A DNA stretch of 46,894 nucleotides, taken from contig SVJM01000014.1 in assembly GCA_015068975.1 (NCBI GenBank), forward strand, positions 1 to 46,894, in the 5' to 3' direction. Position numbers and translations under genes: made by a program. This stretch comes from Oscillospiraceae bacterium. Lineage in GTDB: Bacteria; Bacillota; Clostridia; UMGS1810. The notes below the pieces were generated by a model. It had not been told where the DNA came from and made no database searches. It saw only the letters and a list, made by a program, of their open reading frames with translations. Position 1 is the first letter of the stretch, and each line of letters starts with the position of its first letter. Below are positions 23,268 through 30,181 of this stretch, piece by piece.

Positions 23268-23984
23268 TCACTCCTTTATTACTTTCTCTATAAAACGGGA
23301 AAAATTAATCACTGTTCCCGTAGCCTGTTTCTTAACATGTGGCGGTGCCTGAATCATTGCATATGACTCTCCTGCAGCCTGAAACATCTCTATGTCATTT
23401 ACTCCGTCACCTAAGGCAATGGAATCCTTTTTGTCAAGATGCAGGATTTCCATAAGCCTTTTCACTGCATAACCTTTGTTTGTATCATTTACAAACTCTC
23501 TTATCATATAATCCTTATATACATTATCAAGAGGGATTTCTCTGTCACTATTGTACAATGTAAGCTTGTATACATCTCTGTCAATTTCTTTGTAATTTGC
23601 CACTCTGACTATATGCCCATTGTACTGCTCTTTGATTTTTCTCACAAAGGTATCTTTGCAGGATTTCACATAAGAAAGATATTTCCCATGCAATACATAG
23701 TCCCTTTCTTCATCCAGATAGTTCATAGAAGATTTATCCAGTGACTTTGCAAACAGGGTTTCTTCTTTGTATATAATCTGAGAGCCATCAGACGGGATGA
23801 AGTATACTTTGTCATCAAAGTCCTTCATAATCCTTTTAAGCTCGCTGTAGCTTCTGCCCGAAGCCACGCAAAATATTATATTGTTTTGAAGAATCTTTTC
23901 TACACCTTCGTATGCCGCCCCGGACAATCTGTCCTCACCGGGCATAAGAATAGTTCCGTCAAGATCACAAAATACTATTTTCAT
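23268..23984 (-). CDS. HAD-superfamily (Cof-type) phosphatase
   Basis: A 238-residue haloacid dehalogenase phosphatase. Motif I is CDLDGTIL (nucleophile Asp), motif IV is ALGDGVNDIEMF, and a cap domain lies between them, the Cof/YidA arrangement. These enzymes dephosphorylate sugar phosphates and cofactors with broad specificity. It heads the microcompartment operon: its promoter is at 24013-24041, its TGA stop lies inside the ribosome binding region of the dehydratase, and only 4 bases separate the two genes. A role in clearing a toxic phospho-sugar or supplying a regulator ligand is possible but unproven. Confidence 0.9.
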   Translation of the reverse strand: MKIVFCDLDGTILMPGEDRLSGAAYEGVEKILQNNIIFCVASGRSYSELKRIMKDFDDKVYFIPSDGSQIIYKEETLFAKSLDKSSMNYLDEERDYVLHGKYLSYVKSCKDTFVRKIKEQYNGHIVRVANYKEIDRDVYKLTLYNSDREIPLDNVYKDYMIREFVNDTNKGYAVKRLMEILHLDKKDSIALGDGVNDIEMFQAAGESYAMIQAPPHVKKQATGTVINFSRFIEKVIKE

Positions 23985-24012
23985 ACTATTACTCCTAACA
24001 TACCTTATGTTT

Positions 24013-24041
24013 ATAATACAACACTAATAAACAAAAGTCAA
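24013..24041 (-). promoter_or_regulatory. Main promoter of the HAD-dehydratase operon
   Basis: TTGACT (complement of 24036-24041) and TATTAT (complement of 24013-24018) are 17 bases apart on the minus strand. About 30 bases further on is the HAD ATG with AGGAG. Upstream (24050-24095) is a T-rich tract with single G interruptions, including CAAACATTT on the plus strand, which also occurs before the aldolase promoter on the minus strand. This is a candidate operator region for the DeoR protein. Confidence 0.75.
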
Positions 24042-24098
24042 GATTTTCTCACAAAAATAAATAAAAACAAAGAAAATCAAACATTTCTGTATTTTTGC

Positions 24099-24136
24099 AA
24101 AAAAAGAAAGCACCACATATATAATGTGATACTTTC
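24099..24136 (-). terminator. Terminator after the nucleotidyltransferase
   Basis: On the minus strand GAAAGTATCACAT pairs (one or two mismatches) with ATGTGGTGCTTTC, then T7. It lies 17 bases after the nucleotidyltransferase stop and separates that operon from the microcompartment operon. Confidence 0.8.
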
Positions 24137-24153
24137 TGTAATATTATAATATA

Positions 24154-24900
24154 TTATCTTATAGTGATTCCCTGATATGCTTCTTCAACAGCCTTATAGC
24201 TTTCAAGATTTCCTATGTCATATCGTTTGCCCGGCATTTCCATAGCATATACATCACACTGTGTACAAAGCCATGCTATGAAGCTTCCCGGAGCATCTGT
24301 ACCGCAACCTGAATCAATGCCCTTCTTTACAAGCTTCACATCATCCTTTTTGTAAATATAGAAAGGAGGCACTGCCCAGTTTGAAGGTGGTACAGGTGGC
24401 TTTTCTACCATACTCTTGATAAATCCATTGTCGTCAACTACAACAACCCCTGTTTTCTTAAGCTTTTCTTCTCTTTCTTCAAAGTATCTCATAACGCAGG
24501 TAGCGTTCTTCTCTTTGAAGTAGTTTATAAATCCGCCGAATGAAAAATCAAGAACATTGTCCCCTGCAATGATAAGGAGATCTTCGTCGATGTTTTCTTT
24601 TTCTATTGCGAACTCAATATCCTTAACTGCGCCAAGACGATTGTCATTGTCTGTGGAACCATCATCGAGAACAACTATAGGCGCAGAAAGCTTTTTATTC
24701 TTTGCCCAGTTTTCGAAATGCTCAACAAACTTATGGTTTGAAATAATCACATACTTTGAGATTTCTTTTGCAGAATCAATATCATCCAGAAGCCAGTCAA
24801 GGATAGTCTTGTCCTTTACCTTAAGAAGAGGCTTTGGGAAATTCTCTGTCAAAGGATACAATCTTGTAGCATATCCTGCTGCCAATACCATACAAATCAT
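24154..24900 (-). CDS. NDP-sugar pyrophosphorylase (nucleotidyltransferase)
   Basis: A 248-residue sugar-1-phosphate nucleotidyltransferase. Signature AAGYATRLYPLTENFPKPLL at the N-terminus binds the nucleotide; IIAGDNVLDFSF is the metal-site strand (Asp); MVEKPPVPPSNWA follows. Length fits the single-domain type without left-handed helix. Its ATG overlaps the stop of the upstream kinase (TGATG), so both are made together and the pair probably converts a free sugar to its 1-phosphate and then to an NDP-sugar. The nucleotide (UTP or dTTP) and sugar are not determined. Confidence 0.88.
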   Translation of the reverse strand: MICMVLAAGYATRLYPLTENFPKPLLKVKDKTILDWLLDDIDSAKEISKYVIISNHKFVEHFENWAKNKKLSAPIVVLDDGSTDNDNRLGAVKDIEFAIEKENIDEDLLIIAGDNVLDFSFGGFINYFKEKNATCVMRYFEEREEKLKKTGVVVVDDNGFIKSMVEKPPVPPSNWAVPPFYIYKKDDVKLVKKGIDSGCGTDAPGSFIAWLCTQCDVYAMEMPGKRYDIGNLESYKAVEEAYQGITIR

Positions 24901-26081
24901 CAGAATTCAACTCCGTTTCCTGTGGTACAGAAATGTACCGAAAATGTATCTTTCAGTTCGGGAAAAGCTTTAAGATATTTCTCTGTGACTTCTCTTTGGA
25001 TGCTTTCTTTATACTCAGGATCAATAATCGCCATACAGCAACCCTTGAATCCTGCGCCTGAAAATCTGCCACCGTATATTCCCTTGGTTTCTTTCATAAT
25101 ATCATAGAGTTTTTTAAGCTCAGGTGAACCGGTCTCATAAAGCTCAATCGAGCTTTCGCCTGATTCGAATATAAGCTGTCCAAACTTCTCTATATCTCCA
25201 TCATTCCACGCTTTGACACCATCCTGAACGCGTCTTTGTTCATTGTAATAGTGATCGGCACGTTTGCGGAAATTAACAGGAAGAAGATCTTTGTACTTTT
25301 CGTAAGTTTCAAAATCTACACTTCTGAGATATGTTTCTTTGTACTTACCGTACTCAGCGCCTGAATGAGCAAGAACATTGTATGCAGCACTCTTACATTC
25401 ATCAACTCTTGTGTTGTATGCAGTACCTACAAGTGTACGTGCAACACCTGAGAAAAATATAGCAATCTCAAAAGGCTTCATATTTTTGTTTACGGGATGA
25501 TTTACATATGAATCATCAATTGTATCAAGGTAAAGAAGGTTGTCCTTTTCACAAAGAACCTCACAGCTCTGATCAAGCTTACCAACACTAATGCCAAGAT
25601 ATTCATTTTCTGTTTCCAGAGCAATATCAATCATCTCACGTTTTGTAATCTTGAGATCATTGGCATGAACAAGCGCACTCAAAAAACAAATAATAACTGC
25701 CGCAGATGATGAAAGTCCACCAATAGGCAAAGATCCGTATATAACACCTCTTATGCCGGTCTTAAGTTCATAGCGGTTGCCAAGCATCTTGGTAGCACCT
25801 CTTAAGTGGTCGCACCAGTCAAACTGTCTGTCAGGCACATCTCTTATAGGAAAAATACCTCTTCCTTCCATATTAAGACTTCTGAGCTCACAGATTTTTG
25901 ACTTAGTAGGCACATATGCTATTTCAATACCTTTGTCAATAGCAAAACCTGTGACAGCACCCTTCTGATGATCCACATGTGCACCCAATGGACATACTCT
26001 GTATGGGCAAAAAGTCCAATTGAGATCATATCTCTCATCAGGATAATACTTTCTGAATGCTCCTTCTAATGTTTCGTACAT
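24900..26081 (-). CDS. GHMP sugar kinase, galacturonokinase-like
   Basis: A 393-residue GHMP kinase of the galactokinase family. Motif 1 reads CPYRVCPLGAHVDHQ rather than the PGRVNLIGEHTDY of galactokinases and resembles the plant galacturonokinase form, a recollection of the family not a search. Motif 2 is GLSSSAAVIICF and motif 3 GGRFSGAGFKGCCMA. It likely phosphorylates the anomeric position of galacturonate, galactose or a related sugar, feeding the overlapping nucleotidyltransferase. Start is the ATG at 26081 with AAGGAG eight bases upstream; an open frame six codons longer is rejected. Promoter at 26139-26167. A GH28-like enzyme next door fits a pectin theme. Confidence 0.82.
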   Translation of the reverse strand: MYETLEGAFRKYYPDERYDLNWTFCPYRVCPLGAHVDHQKGAVTGFAIDKGIEIAYVPTKSKICELRSLNMEGRGIFPIRDVPDRQFDWCDHLRGATKMLGNRYELKTGIRGVIYGSLPIGGLSSSAAVIICFLSALVHANDLKITKREMIDIALETENEYLGISVGKLDQSCEVLCEKDNLLYLDTIDDSYVNHPVNKNMKPFEIAIFFSGVARTLVGTAYNTRVDECKSAAYNVLAHSGAEYGKYKETYLRSVDFETYEKYKDLLPVNFRKRADHYYNEQRRVQDGVKAWNDGDIEKFGQLIFESGESSIELYETGSPELKKLYDIMKETKGIYGGRFSGAGFKGCCMAIIDPEYKESIQREVTEKYLKAFPELKDTFSVHFCTTGNGVEF

Positions 26082-26138
26082 AACATATCTCCTTGTCATT
26101 TTATTGATGGAAAAGTTAATTGCACATATCTATATTTT

Positions 26139-26167
26139 ATTCTATACCTTTTTCAAAACAAAGTCAA
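26139..26167 (-). promoter_or_regulatory. Promoter of the kinase-nucleotidyltransferase operon
   Basis: TTGACT (complement of 26162-26167) and TAGAAT (complement of 26139-26144) are 17 bases apart on the minus strand. An A-rich tract with single C breaks lies directly upstream (26168-26214), similar in composition to that at the microcompartment promoters. Confidence 0.7.
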
Positions 26168-26205
26168 GGACAAAAAAACAAGAAAAAAGAAGACCCCAAA
26201 AAAAC

Positions 26206-26239
26206 ACAAAAAAAGAACCACTTTCAAAAGTGGTTCCCT
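26206..26239 (-). terminator. Terminator after the GH28-like gene (TGTAGGG hairpin, copy 2)
   Basis: On the minus strand GTAGGGAACCAC, a loop, then GTGGTTC and a T7 run. The 48-base unit 26215-26262 recurs at 33291-33339 almost unchanged. It lies about 135 bases after the GH28 stop; nothing else is recognised in 26263-26396. Confidence 0.75.
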
Positions 26240-26396
26240 ACATTAATACTTTGTTGCATATTTTTTCAAGCATTGCTTTTAGTATAGCTTACATTTTTAC
26301 GTTAAGGGTAAATTTTACATTTCTTCAAACCATAAGGGGATATTTTTGAGCCTGCTCCATAGGAAATGCCCCATATATTCGATATTATTATCACTC

Positions 26397-27596
26397 CTAA
26401 ATTTCTTTGATGGATTTCACAGTACCGTTATTTTCCAGCAAAACATCATCTGAAGTATCAATATTGCCAAAATATAAGCTGTCAATATTCCCTTCATTCA
26501 CAAAGAATGTAAGAGGCTTACCTGTATTATTCTGATGAATAATATTTGTAACAGACATATTTTTTATATTTGTATTCTTACATACTTTGATGGTGTTGGC
26601 ATTTGAGATTTCTTCTTTTCTCATAAGATTATCCACAGTAAGAAAATCTATATCAATATCAGAATCTATCCACAAAAATGCAAATTTATAATTAGAGCTG
26701 TCTCCCTTGTTGTATTCAGGAATACGCGCACAATTATTACCATAAATATTTCTTATGGAAATATGACTCATTTTTCCTCTTGTTCCTGTTCTGGGATAAA
26801 AATAAGTAAGTCCGATACAGTTCTGATAATATGTACCGAACACGTTGGAAATCGATATGCGGTTTACCTCCGATTTGATAGAAAGAAGTCTTACACCTCT
26901 TAAGGAATTATCCCCGAATACTCCGTCTATCTGTATATCTTCTATAGGTCCGTCACAGGCATCATTTGCATTAAGTGCCACTATATCATCATAACAGGTG
27001 CCCTGTACATTTCTGATGCTTCCAAATCTACATCCCCCGTCTATATGTATGCCATCCATATTTTCTGCGGTAGGATTGCCGAAATTCTGATCAAATCTTA
27101 CATTGTCCACAGTGAAATACTTTACATATGCCATCTGGATACAATATGTAATGGGGTCCTTAACTGTAAGATTACGCACAGACAATCTTGTGACTTTGTA
27201 AAAACGGATGACAGTTCCTGAATACATATCATTATAAATTGCCACCGAATCAGGATCTCCGAAAAGATGAGGATAACTTGCTTCTCTGAATTCGCGGTTT
27301 TTGCCGGGGTTGGGAGACTGGTTTAAATTGTTGAAGTCCCATATACCTCCCTCAATACAGATATCGTGTGCATCCTCTTCGGCATTCTGAAGCATAAGGC
27401 AATCACTCATATCCATAAGTCGGATAGTGGAAGTTTCTCCAAGCTTCAAGGTCTGATTACTATGAATTTTCAATGTCTTACTTATACAATAGTGCTTTTG
27501 AGGTACAGGAAGCTCAATTACAGACTTTCCGCTGTCAAGAAGCTCCTGAATAGCATTGGTATCATCGTCAATTCCGTTTCCGTGAAGTATATACAT
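26397..27596 (-). CDS. GH28-like right-handed beta-helix glycosidase
   Basis: A 399-residue parallel beta-helix protein. It opens with GIDDDTNAIQELLDSGKSVIELP, the start of pectin-active beta-helices, and carries AENMDGIHIDGG and TCYDDIVALNAND, which mirror the NTD and DD acid motifs of GH28 polygalacturonases; SLRGVRLLSIKSEVNRISI may be the RIK-like segment. The HG motif is not obvious. No signal peptide, so an intracellular enzyme on short oligogalacturonides is likely. Start is ATG 27596 with GGGAG upstream; longer starts lack a binding site. Other beta-helix families (pectate lyase, epimerase) remain possible. Confidence 0.66.
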   Translation of the reverse strand: MYILHGNGIDDDTNAIQELLDSGKSVIELPVPQKHYCISKTLKIHSNQTLKLGETSTIRLMDMSDCLMLQNAEEDAHDICIEGGIWDFNNLNQSPNPGKNREFREASYPHLFGDPDSVAIYNDMYSGTVIRFYKVTRLSVRNLTVKDPITYCIQMAYVKYFTVDNVRFDQNFGNPTAENMDGIHIDGGCRFGSIRNVQGTCYDDIVALNANDACDGPIEDIQIDGVFGDNSLRGVRLLSIKSEVNRISISNVFGTYYQNCIGLTYFYPRTGTRGKMSHISIRNIYGNNCARIPEYNKGDSSNYKFAFLWIDSDIDIDFLTVDNLMRKEEISNANTIKVCKNTNIKNMSVTNIIHQNNTGKPLTFFVNEGNIDSLYFGNIDTSDDVLLENNGTVKSIKEI

Positions 27597-27709
27597 AATA
27601 TCATCTCCCATCTGATACACATTATATATCATATCGGTCAGCACTGCAATGTCTGATGTTGCTCAAATGTGTTGATGTATTTCTTAAAGAAACCTCTTAT
27701 CCGTTGACT

Positions 27710-27738
27710 ATTATACCATTGAAATGTATTAAATTCAA
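27710..27738 (-). promoter_or_regulatory. Promoter of the GH28-like gene
   Basis: TTGAAT (complement of 27733-27738) and TATAAT (complement of 27710-27715) are 17 bases apart on the minus strand. The transcript would carry a leader of about 105 bases. The small palindrome CGAATATGATTCG lies about 15 bases upstream of the -35 box and could be an operator. Confidence 0.7.
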
Positions 27739-27769
27739 CACTTTGAAATGCGAATCATATTCGTTTTCT

Positions 27770-27806
27770 TAAAACAAAACAACAACGGAGGAATTGTCCT
27801 CCGTTG
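27770..27806 (-). terminator. Terminator of the GH92-GH10 operon
   Basis: A perfect 10-bp stem CAACGGAGGA/TCCTCCGTTG (27783-27792 with 27797-27806) is followed on the minus strand by TTTTGTTTT. It lies 16 bases after the xylanase stop. Confidence 0.82.
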
Positions 27807-27822
27807 CTAATATAATACTTGC

Positions 27823-30153
27823 TTATTCAACAGTAATCTCAAGTATATTGTCATATCCCTTGTGGAATGAAACCATTTCTGTAACAGTTTTGCCATTTGC
27901 ATTTACAGTAACGTCATAGTCACCGTAAAAGCCTCTTACAGTTGCTTTTCCGTCACCTGCAGAAACCGCCTTTGCATCCCTTGTCCACCATTTGTTATAC
28001 AGAAGATCAATAATCTGCTCTCCTGCAGGTTTTAATTTCCATTCCTTATCATACACAGGACTTTTTGCTCCCGCAAAATTTGCACCATCCCAGAATCCCC
28101 ACATAATGAATCCGGAAATGTTCGGATCAGCAAATGCAGTAATGAGCATATCCCTTGTAAATGAGCCTTGAAGGTATATATCATCTACAGCACAACTGTA
28201 TTCTGTGACCTTAAGTTCTTTTCCGTACTTTTCATAAAGTGTCTTATAAAGGTTTGATATTTCATCCATAGAATAATTAGCTTTATCATAATGCGACTGT
28301 AGACCGATTGCATCAAAATCCACGTCAAGACTTGCTAGTTCATCGAGTCTCTGTATAAATTTCGGGTCGTGTATCAATGCTTCATTATAATAGAGTTTCA
28401 TAGCCGGACCGCCTGTTTCTCTTGCCCATCTGAAAGCATCCTTATAGATTTCAGGTCCGAACACATCTCTTACTTTTGTTTCGCCTACAATTTCGTTGAT
28501 AACATCCCATTCAGAAACTGTACCCATATGATCATTTATAATCTGATAAGTATGTGCTTTTGCTTTTTCATCATAAAGGTGCTTATTTGCAGGATTTTTC
28601 ATCTCTTTTGAAAATACATATTCGGGAGTGAGATATGTCTTTCCGTCAGATCCAACACTTCTTTCCCAGAAAATCGAATGTCCTCTTAATTTTTTGATTC
28701 CAAGATCAAAAATTGCATCAACCTGTTTTTTTGCATTGTCGGGGTTTTCTTCATATGGTGCCCATTTGTGATTGTGTTCAAGAACCGCTGAATTAAAAAG
28801 TGATATTGCGTGAGAACGGTAATTATCATTATCAATAATCGCTGTATTCATTGCATTACCGATTTCAAATTCGTGTTCAAACATATCAAGTTCCACTTCT
28901 GCGCCCTCAATGGGGTTTCCGTCTTTGTCCACAACAAAAACAGTAAAGTCACCTTTTCTATTTTTTTCAATGCTGTCAAGTTTAGCTTTTCTCCACTCTG
29001 CCTCTTTTTCAAAATCCTCCCAGTTTGGTATATCATCATTCTTCTGTTCAAGAGTATGCTCCATCACAGGCATATCTTCAAGTTTAACCTGACTGCCGTA
29101 GTTTATGATTTTAAGCTCCTTAATTTCTATTTCCTGTTTATAAAAAGCAGGTCTTATACCGAAATTATATCTTTCTCCTTTGGAAAAATCAGGAATGTAT
29201 GCAAAGTAATGCGTAGACCATTCTCCTCCTGCAGAGATTTCTTCCCATATGTCTTTTTTAAAAGTTTTTGGCTCTTCTGTCTGAAGCTGAATCTTTCCCA
29301 TTCCCTTTTCATCACCGCCGGAAATTGTTCTCATAGTAACAACCAAAAGACATACATCGCCTTCGTTGTACTTGCCTTTCAACACCTCATCCATTCTGTA
29401 AATACAGTCACCGCTTTTTGCCGCTGCTTTATCCATTTTGATTTTGATAACACTCTTACCGTCTTCTCCTGTTACGACATCAATTGTTCCATAGGATGAA
29501 TTTGAAAACACTCCGTTTTTCACATCATCAATACCAAGGATTTCTTTTCCCTTTGCAGTAATTGACTTATACACTTCATCGGGATTTTTTATGTCACTGA
29601 TAGCCCCTCTGTAGGAGGTGTACTGTGATTTGTCATAATATATAAGGTCATCGAGGGCATTTGACTTTGTAAACTCTGTGGGAACAGGTCTGTGAAAATC
29701 AGAAGCAAGTTTCTTAAGTCCTGAATTTCTGTTATCTGTGATAATAACTGTTTTTGTTTCATCATCCCAGTCTACATTCTCTCCCATCGCTTCAGAGACA
29801 AAGCGGACAGGCACCATTGTTCTGCCTTCAATGATCTTTGGTGACACATCCATTGTAACAAAAATTCCGTCTATTGATGCGTTTGGGGAATCAATTGTAA
29901 CAACCACTTTTTTTCCGCCTTTTGTGGCAACAACAGATTTAAGATCCTCTCTCCATTCAATTTCTGCCCCAAGTGTTTCAAATATACCTCTCATAGGCAC
30001 AAGAACTCTTCCGTCGATATTTACAGGCATCTGATCAAATGAAACAGATTTGCCGAAAATCTCGATTTTGATACTCTCATCGGCATAAACCACACCCGAA
30101 AATAATGACAAAGTCAAACTCAGTATAATTAATAAACTACATATCTTTTTCAT
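27823..30153 (-). CDS. Secreted GH10 endo-xylanase with stalk domains (first)
   Basis: A 776-residue exported protein. Residues 1-24 are a signal peptide (MKKICSLLIILSLTLSLFSG, cleavage near VYA-DE). Residues 25-145 hold copper-amine-oxidase N-terminal type repeats (VPMRGIFETLGAEIEW, VPVRFVSEAMGENVDW), common wall- or stalk-type modules in clostridia. About 200-350 looks like a carbohydrate-binding beta-sandwich. The GH10 barrel (about 380-720) has the acid/base Glu554 in WDVINE and nucleophile Glu651 in KVTEYS, both intact. The C-terminus (FYGDYDVTVNANGKTV, then ILEITVE) is a short beta module shared with the xylanase at 33342. It follows the GH92 gene by 28 bases, in one operon. Confidence 0.92.
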   Translation of the reverse strand: MKKICSLLIILSLTLSLFSGVVYADESIKIEIFGKSVSFDQMPVNIDGRVLVPMRGIFETLGAEIEWREDLKSVVATKGGKKVVVTIDSPNASIDGIFVTMDVSPKIIEGRTMVPVRFVSEAMGENVDWDDETKTVIITDNRNSGLKKLASDFHRPVPTEFTKSNALDDLIYYDKSQYTSYRGAISDIKNPDEVYKSITAKGKEILGIDDVKNGVFSNSSYGTIDVVTGEDGKSVIKIKMDKAAAKSGDCIYRMDEVLKGKYNEGDVCLLVVTMRTISGGDEKGMGKIQLQTEEPKTFKKDIWEEISAGGEWSTHYFAYIPDFSKGERYNFGIRPAFYKQEIEIKELKIINYGSQVKLEDMPVMEHTLEQKNDDIPNWEDFEKEAEWRKAKLDSIEKNRKGDFTVFVVDKDGNPIEGAEVELDMFEHEFEIGNAMNTAIIDNDNYRSHAISLFNSAVLEHNHKWAPYEENPDNAKKQVDAIFDLGIKKLRGHSIFWERSVGSDGKTYLTPEYVFSKEMKNPANKHLYDEKAKAHTYQIINDHMGTVSEWDVINEIVGETKVRDVFGPEIYKDAFRWARETGGPAMKLYYNEALIHDPKFIQRLDELASLDVDFDAIGLQSHYDKANYSMDEISNLYKTLYEKYGKELKVTEYSCAVDDIYLQGSFTRDMLITAFADPNISGFIMWGFWDGANFAGAKSPVYDKEWKLKPAGEQIIDLLYNKWWTRDAKAVSAGDGKATVRGFYGDYDVTVNANGKTVTEMVSFHKGYDNILEITVE

Positions 30154-30181
30154 TTTATTTCCTCCGTTTATTTATAAATTT

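Noticed and set aside
9654-24100. Cobalamin riboswitch in front of the operon
   Set aside because: Leaders before the HAD gene and the aldolase are short and show no B12-box-like sequence.
26263-26396. Possible small RNA after the GH28-like gene
   Set aside because: No promoter, no conserved fold and no terminator of its own; it looks like a 3' untranslated stretch.
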